The notes under the pieces were generated by a model. The model saw nothing but the letters and a program-made list of their open reading frames with translations. It was not told where the DNA came from and searched no databases. Source: Pseudoflavonifractor intestinihominis (GTDB taxonomy: Bacteria; Bacillota; Clostridia; Oscillospirales; Oscillospiraceae). Taken from it: DNA of 58,033 nt. The translations under genes and the position numbers were made by a program. Below, piece by piece: positions 40,665 through 49,070 of the stretch (positions within the stretch are counted from its first letter, which is position 1; each line of letters begins with the position of its first letter). The stretch is taken from assembly GCF_040096055.1 (NCBI RefSeq), contig NZ_JBBMFK010000024.1, positions 1 through 58,033 on the forward strand, read 5' to 3'.

Positions 40665-43118
40665 TCAGCCCTGGTGGCGCTCCTTGCGGAACAGGACCAC
40701 GGTCACGCCGCCGAACACCACCGCCAGGCACAGGAACACACCGCTGATGGCCCGGAACACAGGGGCGCTGCTGGTGGTACCGGTCTGGGGCAGGTTGCCG
40801 GTGGGGATGTCGCCGTCGGGGATCTCGGTCTGGCCGCCCTGGCCGGGGTCGGTGGTTTCGGGCAGATCGGTGGTGGGGGTATCCTCATCCGGGATCTCGG
40901 TCTGGCCGCCCTGGCCGGGGTCGGTGGGATCGGTGGTTTCGGGCAGGTCGGTGGTGGGGGTGTCCTCATCATCGATGTCCGTCTCCTTGTCGGCCACGTA
41001 GTACACGTTCACGGTCTTGTTGCTGTTGAGCACGCCGGTCAGGGCGTCGCCGCTGGTGCTGTCGTAGGTGTAGCCGTCGATGGCGATGGCGTCATAGGCG
41101 CTCACGTCATAGGCGCTGCCCTCAATGTGGCTGGGAGAGGTGTAGCTGGAGGCGATGGTCCGGCCGGTGTCCTTGTCCAGATAGTTGACGGTGACGTGGT
41201 AGTACATGTAGGACGGGACGTAGGGCTCGCCGTGGGCGGCCTTCAGGGCCAGATAGGTGACCTCGTCCGCCACAGGGGTGTACTCGTCGTAGTAGCCGTC
41301 CACGCTCCAGCGGCTGGTGGCATCGGCGCCCTTCAGGCCGTCCACATACCAGCCGGTGATCTTGTCGCCGCCGGTCAGGGTCAGGTCGCCGGACATCTGG
41401 CCGGCGGGTACCAGGTTGAGCACGTTGGGGTAGCCCTCCATGCCCATGCTGTAGATGTCGTCGCCCGCGCCGGCGGCGGTGTTGTTGTACACGGCCGCCC
41501 CCTCGCCCAGGGTCAGGGTGCCGTACAGGCTGGCGATGCCGCCGCCGTAGCCGTTGACGCCGGTGCTGTGCAGGGCCACGGCGTTGCCGGTGACGGTACC
41601 GGTGACGGTCACGTTGACCTGGTTGGCGTAGATGCCGCCGCCGTAGTTGGCGCCGGCGCCGCCGGTGATGGAGCCGGTCACGTCCAGGTCGCCCAGGTAG
41701 GCGTACACCGCGCCGCCGTAGCTGGGGCTGGTGCTGCCGGTGATGGCGGCGCCCAGGTCCAGGTCCATGTAGGCCGCGTAGATGGCGCCGCCGTACACGG
41801 TGGCGGTGCTGTTGGTGATGGTAGTCTCGCTGTCCACAGTGGCGGGCACGTTGTAGCTGCCCTTGATGCCCTGGATGGCCAGCGCGCCGCCATAGCCGCC
41901 GGTGCTGTCGGCGATGGTGCACTTCTCCAGCTTCAGGCTGGTGTCCATGGTGAAGGTGTCGGCCACCAGGATGGCGCCGCCCATGACCGCGGCGGTGTTG
42001 CCGGTGAAGGTGCTGTCGGAGATGACAGCGGGGCCGCTCTGGTGGGAGATGGCGCCGCCGTTGCCCGCGGTGCAGCTGTTGTCAGTAAAGGTGCAGTTGG
42101 TGACGGTCAGGCTGTTCTGGGCGCCGGAGCAGAGGCCGCCGCCCATACCGCTGGCGGTGTTGCCGGTGAAGGTGCAGCCGTCAAAGCGCAGAGCTTTGAC
42201 GTTGTCCGCGTACGCGCCGCCGCCGCCCGAGCCGCTGACGCTGCTGTTGCCGGTAAAGGTCACGCCGGTAAAGGACACGGAATTGCTGTTGCTGCAGTAC
42301 ACGGCGCCGCCGGTGCCGCCCTGGTTGCCGGTGAAGGAGCTGTCGCTCACCGCGACGGTATCCACGCCCAGCATGTACAGCGCGCCGCCCAGGGTGTTGG
42401 CGTCGTCCCGGCCGTTGCTCTCAAAGGTGCAGCCGGTGACAGTGACCGAGGGGACCTTGGGCGCGTCGGCGCCCTCGCTGGTGGTGGGGCCCTTCACCGC
42501 CACGGCGGAGCCGTAGTTGGTGCCGGCGGTGCCCACATTGTTCTCCAGGGTGCAGCCCTCCATGTACAGGGAGCTGTCGGTCCACAGGGCGCTGCCCGTG
42601 CCCGCCACGTTGTTCTCAAAGGCGCAGTCCACCAGGGTCAGGGTGCTGGCCTTGCCGGCGGTGCAGTAGATGGCGCCGCCGTAAAATGCCGCGTTGCCCC
42701 GGCCGGCGCTCTGGCCGCCGTCCAGTGTGCCGTTCTTTACGGTCACGTCCACCGCGGCGCCGTCAGGGCTGGTGATGACCAGCAGCTGGTCCGCGCCGGC
42801 GCCCTTCAGGCTGTGGCCGTTCAGGTCCAGCACCAGGCTCTTGCTGATGTTTACGGCCCCGGCCAGCTCCACGTCCCCCTCCAGGGTGACCGTGCCGCCG
42901 GCCTCGGCGGCGTCCACCTGGGCCTGGAGGGCGGCCTGGCCGTCGGTGGGCTGGGTGTCGTCAGGGTTCTCGCCGGGGGTGGGGTCGGTGCCGCTCAGCA
43001 CCTCCGGGCTGCCGGTGCTCTCCGGCTCCTCCGCCGCGATGGCGGCGGTGCCCAGCATCCCCACCACCATGCACAGGGTGAGGACCATTGCTAAGATCTT
43101 CTTCGTCTTTGCCAGCAT
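40665..43118 (-). CDS. LPXTG-anchored surface protein with parallel beta-helix and MucBP-like domain
   Basis: An 817-aa exported protein. A signal peptide (AKTKKILAMVLTLCMVVGML, cleavage near AIAA-EE) leads to about 550 residues of right-handed beta-helix repeats built from F-GN / GGAIY turns (for example FTGNTASGMGGGLCSG). A MucBP-like domain follows (VTVNYLDKDTGRTIASSY, about 650-720), then a Pro/Thr/Asp/Gly-rich wall-spanning region with two near-identical TEIPDEDTPTTDLPETTD units. A sortase signal NLPQTG (about 775-780), a membrane helix and KERHQG end it. GAAAGGAG precedes the ATG. The leader carries a probable c-di-GMP riboswitch, suggesting adhesion linked to the motile/sessile switch. 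Confidence 0.93.
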   Translation of the reverse strand: MLAKTKKILAMVLTLCMVVGMLGTAAIAAEEPESTGSPEVLSGTDPTPGENPDDTQPTDGQAALQAQVDAAEAGGTVTLEGDVELAGAVNISKSLVLDLNGHSLKGAGADQLLVITSPDGAAVDVTVKNGTLDGGQSAGRGNAAFYGGAIYCTAGKASTLTLVDCAFENNVAGTGSALWTDSSLYMEGCTLENNVGTAGTNYGSAVAVKGPTTSEGADAPKVPSVTVTGCTFESNGRDDANTLGGALYMLGVDTVAVSDSSFTGNQGGTGGAVYCSNSNSVSFTGVTFTGNSSVSGSGGGGAYADNVKALRFDGCTFTGNTASGMGGGLCSGAQNSLTVTNCTFTDNSCTAGNGGAISHQSGPAVISDSTFTGNTAAVMGGAILVADTFTMDTSLKLEKCTIADSTGGYGGALAIQGIKGSYNVPATVDSETTITNSTATVYGGAIYAAYMDLDLGAAITGSTSPSYGGAVYAYLGDLDVTGSITGGAGANYGGGIYANQVNVTVTGTVTGNAVALHSTGVNGYGGGIASLYGTLTLGEGAAVYNNTAAGAGDDIYSMGMEGYPNVLNLVPAGQMSGDLTLTGGDKITGWYVDGLKGADATSRWSVDGYYDEYTPVADEVTYLALKAAHGEPYVPSYMYYHVTVNYLDKDTGRTIASSYTSPSHIEGSAYDVSAYDAIAIDGYTYDSTSGDALTGVLNSNKTVNVYYVADKETDIDDEDTPTTDLPETTDPTDPGQGGQTEIPDEDTPTTDLPETTDPGQGGQTEIPDGDIPTGNLPQTGTTSSAPVFRAISGVFLCLAVVFGGVTVVLFRKERHQG

Positions 43119-43133
43119 ATTTCATTTCTCCTT

Positions 43134-43155
43134 TCTTTCTCCGCTGCGGGAGAAA
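43134..43155 (-). promoter_or_regulatory. Hairpin next to the surface-protein ribosome site
   Basis: CTTTCTCC and GGAGAAAG pair around five bases just upstream of the GAAAGGAG ribosome site. It could be the expression platform of the riboswitch, acting on translation. Confidence 0.5.
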
Positions 43156-43164
43156 GGTCTATGA

Positions 43165-43260
43165 AATCTGCGGCGGCCGGACCGGCATGGCGGCAGCTGC
43201 CGCTTTAGCCTCCTGGCTTTGCGTCCCGGCCTTTCGGCCGGTTTGCCTTTGTCGCTTCTT
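43165..43260 (-). promoter_or_regulatory. Cyclic-di-GMP class I (GEMM) riboswitch
   Basis: On the minus strand the aptamer reads AAAGGCAAACC, a GGCC-GAAA-GGCC-type hairpin, then GGGACGCAAAGCC, AGGAGGCTAAAG and GCGGCAGCTGCCGC. GGCAAACC...GGGACGCAAAGCC is the signature of GEMM-I. It lies in the 5' leader of the LPXTG protein. A class Ib (cGAMP-preferring) variant cannot be excluded. Confidence 0.82.
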
Positions 43261-43528
43261 CAGAAGGGGAGACCATCCCGAGTCAGGTCCGCCCCCGTCT
43301 ACGGCAATACTGTATCATGCAACGGTTACATTTCGGTCACATTTCAAAAAATGTTTTTTATTTATATTTCTATTGTGAAGGAATGGGATCTTCTGTTCCC
43401 GCTTCATCCTCCCTATATGTGCGTATTCCCCCCTGATTTTCTATAAAACACTCATTTTCATTCATTTCCGCGCTTTTGTTTTCCATAGAAAAACATTTTT
43501 CTGTCATCTCTTTTTTTCGTAAAAAAAC
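43261..43528. other. Leader and promoter gap of the surface-protein gene
   Basis: No gene. The AT-rich stretch at 43315-43510 should contain the minus-strand promoter, but no -35/-10 pair stands out clearly. T-rich and A-rich runs are frequent. Confidence 0.5.
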
Positions 43529-43561
43529 AATGGCTCTCCCCGCCAGCGGGGAGAGCCATTG
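43529..43561 (-). terminator. mnmA terminator
   Basis: CAATGGCTCTCCCC and GGGGAGAGCCATTG pair perfectly over a short loop. On the minus strand they are followed by TTTTTTT. It lies about 12 bases after the mnmA stop. Confidence 0.93.
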
Positions 43562-43573
43562 TTCCTTCTGTCT

Positions 43574-44626
43574 CTATGGGCCGGGGACGGTCCGGTCCGC
43601 GCCGGTGATCCAGCCGCTGGCCGCCACCACGTCCCCCAGGTAGAGCACCGCCAGCTGGCCCGGCGTGGGGGCCCGGGCGGGGGTTTGCATCTCCAGCACC
43701 ACGCTTTCCCCGTCGGCACGGGCCACGGCCGCCAGCTCGGTCTTGGAGTGGCGCAGGCGCACCGTCACCTCCAGCGGCTCCGGCAGGCCGTCCACGGCCA
43801 GCCAGTTCATGTCGGCGCAGTATACCCGCCCGGCCATCAGGTCGGCGCCGTCGGACAGCACCACCTTGCCGCAGGCCGGGTCGATCTCGGTCACATAGTA
43901 CTTGTGGGGGCCGGACACCCCCAGCCCACGGCCCTGGCCCAGGGTGTACCGGTGGATGCCTCCGTGGCGGCCCAGCACCTTGCCGTCCCTGTCCACAAAG
44001 TCCCCGGGCGGCGGCACCGCGCCCCGGCGCTCCAGCCAGGCGGCGTAGTCCCCGTCGGGGATGAAGCAGATCTCCATGGAGTCCGGCTTGTTGGCCACCG
44101 GCAGCTCCGCCGCCCCCGCCATGGCCCGCACCTGGGTCTTTTCGTAATCACCCAGGGGGAAAATTACCTTCTGTAATATATCCTGGGGCAGCCGGGAGAG
44201 CATATAGGACTGGTCGTTGGCCCTCAGGCCCTTGCGCAGCAACACCCTGCCGTCGGGGGCCAGGGCGGTGCGGGCGTAGTGCCCGGTGGCCACCTTGTCC
44301 GCGCCGATCTCCTCCGCCAGGGCCAGCAGGGCGGGGAACTTCACCGTGGGATTGCACCGGGCGCAGGGCAGGGGGGTGCGCCCCGCCAGATAGTCCGCCG
44401 CAAAGGGGCCGCACACCTGGCGCTCCAGCGCGTCCCGGATGTCCGCGGTGTGGAAGGGGATGCCCAGTCGGTCGGCCACGGCGGCGGCGTCCGCCTTTCC
44501 CGTGCCCCCCAGGCCGATGTCCAGATACAGGCCGTGGACCTCATAGTCCCGGCTCAGCAGCTCTGCCGCCACGGCGGAGTCCACTCCGCCCGACAGGCCC
44601 AGCACTACCTTTGGCTTTGTTGTCAC
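43574..44626 (-). CDS. mnmA: tRNA-specific 2-thiouridylase MnmA
   Basis: A 350-aa enzyme that adds sulfur at C2 of U34 in tRNA-Lys, -Glu and -Gln. The PP-loop motif LGLSGGVDSAV (residues 9-19) binds ATP. The two catalytic cysteines are in PLPCARCNP (Cys88) and MEICFIPDGDY (Cys187). ATGHYA and the beta-barrel C-terminus are typical. The start is GTG 44626 with AAGGAG upstream. It needs a cysteine desulfurase partner, and no housekeeping desulfurase is adjacent, unlike in many Firmicutes. Confidence 0.97.
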   Translation of the reverse strand: MTTKPKVVLGLSGGVDSAVAAELLSRDYEVHGLYLDIGLGGTGKADAAAVADRLGIPFHTADIRDALERQVCGPFAADYLAGRTPLPCARCNPTVKFPALLALAEEIGADKVATGHYARTALAPDGRVLLRKGLRANDQSYMLSRLPQDILQKVIFPLGDYEKTQVRAMAGAAELPVANKPDSMEICFIPDGDYAAWLERRGAVPPPGDFVDRDGKVLGRHGGIHRYTLGQGRGLGVSGPHKYYVTEIDPACGKVVLSDGADLMAGRVYCADMNWLAVDGLPEPLEVTVRLRHSKTELAAVARADGESVVLEMQTPARAPTPGQLAVLYLGDVVAASGWITGADRTVPGP

Positions 44627-44653
44627 GTGCTTGCTCCTTTATTTAAAAATAAG

Positions 44654-45142
44654 TCAGAACCGGACGCCGGGGTCCGCCTCCAGCTGTCCGTCCGCCTTGA
44701 GCAGGGAGGCCGCCGCCTGGGCTGTCCCCTCGGGGACGGTGTACCAGGCCGCCCCGGTGGTGTCCGACGGGGCGTAGCCGTTCCAGGCATAGGCCAGACC
44801 GCCCTCGTACAGGGCCAGCTCGCAGTTCTCCCACAGGCGGAACACCACCAGCGGCTCTCCCTCCGCCTCCTCCTGGGTGATGGTCCAGCCGGGCAGGTCC
44901 AGGACGTCCACCAGACCGCTGCCGTCCTCCAGGGTGTAGTACACTCCGCCGGTCTTGCCCAGAGCGCCGCCGCTCAGGTGCTGGGCCAGGCCGTCGGGGG
45001 TGATGCTGTCGTCCAGGGGGCGGCCAAACCAGCTCAGCAGCGCCCACGCCCCCACCGCCGCCAGCAGCGCCAGCGCTGCCAGGGCGATCTTGTTGAACCG
45101 CACGCCCCGGCGTACTTCTTTTTCCATCCTATCCTCATTCAT
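44654..45142 (-). CDS. Hypothetical membrane-anchored protein
   Basis: A 162-aa protein with a charged N-terminus (NEDRMEKEVRRGVRFNK), one membrane helix (IALAALALLAAVGAWALLSW, residues about 20-40) and an outside domain of about 120 residues with TPDGLAQHLSGG, GVYYTLEDGSGLVDVLDLPGW and a C-terminal AQAAASLLKADG helix. No family is recognised. It looks like a small extracytoplasmic domain of unknown role. The AAGGAGGCGAATAGCC leader allows GTG 45145 or ATG 45142 as start. It lies 28 bases before mnmA on the same strand, so it may share its transcript. Confidence 0.75.
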   Translation of the reverse strand: MNEDRMEKEVRRGVRFNKIALAALALLAAVGAWALLSWFGRPLDDSITPDGLAQHLSGGALGKTGGVYYTLEDGSGLVDVLDLPGWTITQEEAEGEPLVVFRLWENCELALYEGGLAYAWNGYAPSDTTGAAWYTVPEGTAQAAASLLKADGQLEADPGVRF

Positions 45143-45257
45143 CACGGCTATTCGCCTCCTTTTCTCCACAGTCTACCCGGAAAATGTGGACAGCCTGTGA
45201 AGAAATCGTGACGATTTTTTAAGCCCGACCCACCTTTCCCCGGAAAACGGCAGCGGG

Positions 45258-45335
45258 GCGGTTCCCCTCATCCGTATCGCGCCCAAAGCCTTCCCCCTGG
45301 GGGGAAGGTGCCCCCGCAGGGGGCGGATGAGGGAA
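45258..45335. repeat. Short intergenic repeat module
   Basis: CCTCATCCG...CTTCCCCCTGGGGGGAAGGTGCCCCCGCAGGGGGCGGATGAGG forms nested inverted repeats. The same module borders the mosaic repeats at about 31330, 34440 and 47290. Here it lies just after the mnmG stop and may act as its terminator or mRNA end. Confidence 0.8.
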
Positions 45336-45341
45336 ATGGCG

Positions 45342-47207
45342 TCAGCCCCGCTCCAGTGCGATCATCAGCGCCGCGATGTCAGCAGGACTCACGCCGGAAA
45401 TCCGGCTGGCCTGGCCCAGGTTCAGGGGACGGATTTCCGACAGCTTCTGTCTGGCCTCCAGCCGCAGGCCCTGGAGGGATTGGTAGTCCAAATCCGGGGG
45501 CAGGGGGCGGCTCTCCAGCCGGCGCATCTCCTCCACCTGCCGCTGCTGCCGCTCGATATAGCCCCGGTACTTCAGGTCGATCTCCACCGCCTCGGTGACG
45601 GCGGCGGGCAGCTCCGGCCGCCCGGGGTCCAGGGGAGAGAGGTCGCCGTAGGTCATGCGGGGACGGCGGAGCAGGTCGGCCAGCCGGGCCCCGTTGGGGG
45701 CGGGGGGCTCCCCCTTGCCCGAGAGCAGGGCGTCCAGGGCGGGGGAGGGGGACACGCCGGTGTGCTCCAGCCGGGCACACTCCCGGTCCACGGCGGCGTA
45801 CTTGTCCAGCATGGCGCGGTACCGCTCCTCGCTCACCAGCCCCACCTGGCGGCCCAGGCCGGTGAGACGGCGGTCGGCGTTGTCCTGGCGGCACAGCAGC
45901 CGGTACTCGGTGCGGGAGGTCATCATCCGGTAGGGCTCGTTGGTGCCCTTGGTCACCAGGTCGTCGATGAGCACGCCGATGTACCCCTGGTCCCGGCCGA
46001 TGACCATGGGGGGACGGCCCAGCAGCTTCAAAGCGGCGTTGATGCCCGCCACCAGGCCCTGGGCGGCGGCCTCCTCATAGCCGGAGGAGCCGTTGAACTG
46101 GCCCGCGCCGTACAGGCCGGGGATTTTTTTGCACTCCAGGGTGGGCAGCAGCTCCGTGGGGTCCACGCAGTCGTACTCGATGGCGTAGGCCGCACGGGTC
46201 ATCTCGGCCCGCTCCAGGCCGGGGATGGTGTGGAGCATCTCCACCTGTACCTCCTCGGGCAGGGAGGAACTCAGACCCTGGATATACAGCTCCTCCGTGT
46301 CCAGGCCCATGGGCTCGATGAAGAGCTGGTGCCGCTCCTTGTCGGGAAAGCGGACGATCTTGGTCTCAATGGAGGGGCAGTACCGGGGGCCAATCCCCTC
46401 GATGGTGCCGTCGTAGAGGGGGGAGCGGTCCAGGTTGGCCCGAATGACGGCGTGGGTGGCGGCGTTGGTGTAGGTCAGGTAGCACACGGCCCTGTTGGCC
46501 GGGGGCGCGGCCGTCTCAAAGGAGAAGGGCTGGGCGTCCGGGTCGCCGGGCTGGAGCTCCATCTTGGAGAAGTCCACGCTCCGCCGGTGGACCCGGGGGG
46601 GCGTGCCCGTCTTGAAGCGGCGGATGGACAGCCCCAGGGATTTGAGGCACTCGGTCAGGGGCAGGGCGGCGGCCAGACCGTCGGGGCCCGAGTCCCGCAC
46701 CACGTCGCCCACGATGGTGCGGCCCCCCAGGAAGGTGCCGGTACACACCACCGCGGCCTGCACGGCATACACCGCCCCGGTGGCGGTGACCACCGCGGAC
46801 ACGGCGCCGTTCTCCGTGCGGATGGCCACCACCTCGGCCTGCTTGACCCACAGGTTTTCCTGCCTCTCCAGGGTGTGCTTCATCACCTTCTGGTATTCCC
46901 GCCGGTCGGCCTGGGCCCGCAGGGACCACACCGCAGGGCCCTTGCCCCGGTTCAGGATGCGGTACTGGATGCAGGCGGCGTCGGCGGCCCGGCCCATCTC
47001 GCCCCCCAGGGCGTCGATCTCCCGCACCAGGTGGCCCTTGCCCGTGCCGCCGATGGCCGGATTGCAGGGCATGTTGCCCACCGCGTCCAGGTTCACGGTG
47101 AAGCACACCGTCCGCAGGCCCAGCCGGGCGGCGGCCAGCGCCGCCTCAATGCCCGCGTGGCCCGCGCCGATGACCGCAATATCAAAGGTTCCCGCAAAAT
47201 ATTCCAT
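45342..47207 (-). CDS. mnmG: tRNA uridine-5-carboxymethylaminomethyl modification enzyme MnmG/GidA
   Basis: A 621-aa FAD enzyme that works with MnmE to modify the C5 position of U34 in tRNAs. Its motifs are the Rossmann loop VIGAGHAGIEAA (residues 12-23), the conserved NMPCNPAIGGTGKGHL, the FKTGTPPR motif, GPRYCPSIE, GLFGAGQ-like PGLYGAGQFNGSSGYEEA, and TSRTEYRL. The C-terminal helical domain is present, and the length is normal. MnmE is not in the window. Together with mnmA, the core region carries two of the enzymes acting on the same wobble base. Confidence 0.98.
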   Translation of the reverse strand: MEYFAGTFDIAVIGAGHAGIEAALAAARLGLRTVCFTVNLDAVGNMPCNPAIGGTGKGHLVREIDALGGEMGRAADAACIQYRILNRGKGPAVWSLRAQADRREYQKVMKHTLERQENLWVKQAEVVAIRTENGAVSAVVTATGAVYAVQAAVVCTGTFLGGRTIVGDVVRDSGPDGLAAALPLTECLKSLGLSIRRFKTGTPPRVHRRSVDFSKMELQPGDPDAQPFSFETAAPPANRAVCYLTYTNAATHAVIRANLDRSPLYDGTIEGIGPRYCPSIETKIVRFPDKERHQLFIEPMGLDTEELYIQGLSSSLPEEVQVEMLHTIPGLERAEMTRAAYAIEYDCVDPTELLPTLECKKIPGLYGAGQFNGSSGYEEAAAQGLVAGINAALKLLGRPPMVIGRDQGYIGVLIDDLVTKGTNEPYRMMTSRTEYRLLCRQDNADRRLTGLGRQVGLVSEERYRAMLDKYAAVDRECARLEHTGVSPSPALDALLSGKGEPPAPNGARLADLLRRPRMTYGDLSPLDPGRPELPAAVTEAVEIDLKYRGYIERQQRQVEEMRRLESRPLPPDLDYQSLQGLRLEARQKLSEIRPLNLGQASRISGVSPADIAALMIALERG

Positions 47208-47249
47208 GGTCAGTTCTCTTTTCTTTATATTGTGGGGGTAAAATGCCTT

Positions 47250-47695
47250 CCCCCGGGGGAAAGCCTATGGGGCGCGTCCTAAGCCTTCCCCCCTCTGGGG
47301 GGAAGGTGGCATTTGCGCAGCAAATGTCGGATGAGGGGAAATCTCTCAGTTCGCAGGCGGTTTGTGGATACAAGGGGAACGGCCTCCGGCGGCCTACTTT
47401 CCAGCGAGGGAAAGTAGGAAAAGCTCGCCAGGGGGCAACAGGCGCGGAGGGCCCTTTCAGGGCCAAACGCGCCCGTTTCCCCCTGGTACCCCCTTTCGGA
47501 GTACGTCCGGCGGCGGCAAAATTCAATCACCCGCTGTATTTGTGAGCAGTTACTATGCCGGTTCGGTGCCCTACGTATCGTTCCTGCGTCGCCCGAGCAG
47601 AGTTACCCGCCCAGACTTGTAAGCAGCTGCAATTCAAGGGGCGTTCTCAATGCCGCACGCAGTCTCTACGCCGTGTTCCAGCCTCTGCCTGAGCG
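47250..47695 (-). repeat. Intergenic mosaic repeat, copy D (inverted)
   Basis: In order: the CTTCCCCCCTCTGGGGGGAAG module with a GCATTTGCGCAGCAAATG dyad (about 47283-47340), the extra module shared with copy C (47390-47508) and the inverted core (47509-47690). No gene is supported in this gap. Confidence 0.85.
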
Positions 47696-47717
47696 GGCTT
47701 TATGCCTGTTTTACCTC

Positions 47718-48581
47718 TTACTCCCCCGATTTCAGCACAATGACCGGCAGGTGGGGCCGGTTGAACAGCCGGAAGGAGATGCCCCCGTTGCCCAGGCCCC
47801 GGGACACCATCAGCGTGCCGCCTCCGTCCAGGGGATAGAGCCCGGCGGTGTGGGTGGGGAAAAACCGGCGGCGGGTATTGTCGATGAGCCCGTCGGTAAA
47901 GGGCAGCCGGATCAGCCCCCCGTGGACATGGCCGCAGAGCGTCAGGTCAAAGCCGCACCGGTCGTACACCTGGTAGTACTCGTTCCGGTGGGCCAGCAGC
48001 ACCACGTAGGGGTCCCCCAGGGCGGCGTGGATCTCGTCGGACAGCTCCTCCGGGGTCTTCTGGTCGTAGGGGCCGTTGGGGTCGTCGATGCCCGCCAGGA
48101 CGATGGTATCCCCGCCCCGCTCCAGGGTCAGGTACTCGTTGGACAGCACCGTCACGCCCTGCTCCTCCAGCAGGCTCTTCACCGTGGCCGCCTCCTTGAT
48201 GGCCCACTCGTGGTTGCCCGTCACATAAAAGGTGGGGGCGATGGCGGTCAGGCCCCTGGCCAGGGGCTCCAGAATGCCCATCTGGTCCGGGTCGTCGATC
48301 ACGTCCCCGGTGATGGCAATCAGGTCGGGCTCCAGCGCCGCCGTCTTTTCCAGCAGAATTTTGTTGTCCTCCCCGAACTCCCTGCCGTGGAGGTCGGAGA
48401 TCTGCACGATGCGGTAGCCGTCAAACCCCGCGGGCAGCCGGTCTGAGGCAACCGTGAGGGTCTCGGTCTGAATCCGGGTCTGTTGGTCGTAAAAGAACAG
48501 TCCACCCGCCACAAGCACCAGCACCGCCGCCAGCAGGATCAGCGGCCCTCTGCGCCGGGGACGGGATTTCCTTGTTGCCAT
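47718..48581 (-). CDS. Membrane-anchored metallophosphoesterase
   Basis: A 287-aa calcineurin-like phosphoesterase. An N-terminal basic segment and one membrane helix (GPLILLAAVLVLVAGGLFFY) anchor it with the catalytic domain outside. The metal-binding blocks are QISDLHGREFG (Asp63, His65), ITGDVIDD, TGNHEWA and LCGHVHGG, plus an LLAHR histidine. It resembles YaeI/YkuE-type enzymes, some of which act on lipid or pyrophosphate substrates. TGGAGGCG precedes the ATG. It is a single gene between the repeat D copy and the M23 gene. Substrate unknown. Confidence 0.92.
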   Translation of the reverse strand: MATRKSRPRRRGPLILLAAVLVLVAGGLFFYDQQTRIQTETLTVASDRLPAGFDGYRIVQISDLHGREFGEDNKILLEKTAALEPDLIAITGDVIDDPDQMGILEPLARGLTAIAPTFYVTGNHEWAIKEAATVKSLLEEQGVTVLSNEYLTLERGGDTIVLAGIDDPNGPYDQKTPEELSDEIHAALGDPYVVLLAHRNEYYQVYDRCGFDLTLCGHVHGGLIRLPFTDGLIDNTRRRFFPTHTAGLYPLDGGGTLMVSRGLGNGGISFRLFNRPHLPVIVLKSGE

Positions 48582-48922
48582 GAAGCGCCTCCAGTTGAAA
48601 AATGGACCGGCGGCACCGCCGCCTTAATGATGCCGTATCCCATGACGGCGGCGCCGGAATGATCTCCCGCCGGGAGTTCCGGTCGCCCTGAAAGGGGCGG
48701 GAGAGCCGGCCTAAAAAACAAAAATAACGATGGCCGGGCAGCGGCTATTATACCACGCCCCACCGCCCCCACGCAAGAAAAGCCGCCCGAACCCCGCCGC
48801 CCGGCGGGCGGCGGGACGGGGTTTTCTTAAGATTTCGCCCCGTTTTTTAAGCTTACTCCCCGCCCCGGCCCCTTTCGTAGGAAAAATCTCCCCTTTCCCG
48901 CCCGTTTTCATGTAAAAAAGTA
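48582..48922. other. Non-coding gap
   Basis: No gene seen. It holds several GC-rich self-complementary stretches (GCCGCCCGGCGGGCGGC near 48800) that may end or structure the flanking transcripts. Confidence 0.5.
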
Positions 48923-48951
48923 TTGACGTAAAGGCAAAAAGCGTGTATGAT
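48923..48951 (+). promoter_or_regulatory. Promoter of the M23 peptidase gene
   Basis: TTGACG (48923-48928), 17 bases, TATGAT (48946-48951). The 5' leader is about 110 bases long. Confidence 0.8.
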
Positions 48952-49070
48952 ACCGTTTGTAACCAGTTTGTAATCATTTCATTCCGTTCTGTAATTTTCA
49001 GCGCTCCCCGCTGTGTTGCAGGCGGATTCTTATTTTGACTTTTTGCCTTTCTTAAGGAGGTCCTTCTCCG

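Noticed and set aside
41000..42900. Repeated codons in the surface-protein gene as a possible CRISPR or DNA repeat array
   Set aside because: The periodicity is degenerate and in frame, as expected from beta-helix protein repeats; no exact spaced repeats.
39747..43094. 1115-aa open frame across MerR and antisense to the LPXTG gene
   Set aside because: It runs through a terminator and overlaps two clearly coding genes; composition is low-complexity Gly/Ala/Val.
43190..43230. Surface-protein leader hairpins read as a terminator
   Set aside because: The conserved GGCAAACC and GACGCAAAGCC strings fit a c-di-GMP aptamer better, and no T run follows.
45327..47282. 651-aa open frame antisense to mnmG
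   Set aside because: Exact shadow of mnmG with His/Gly/Gln-rich content and no start signals.
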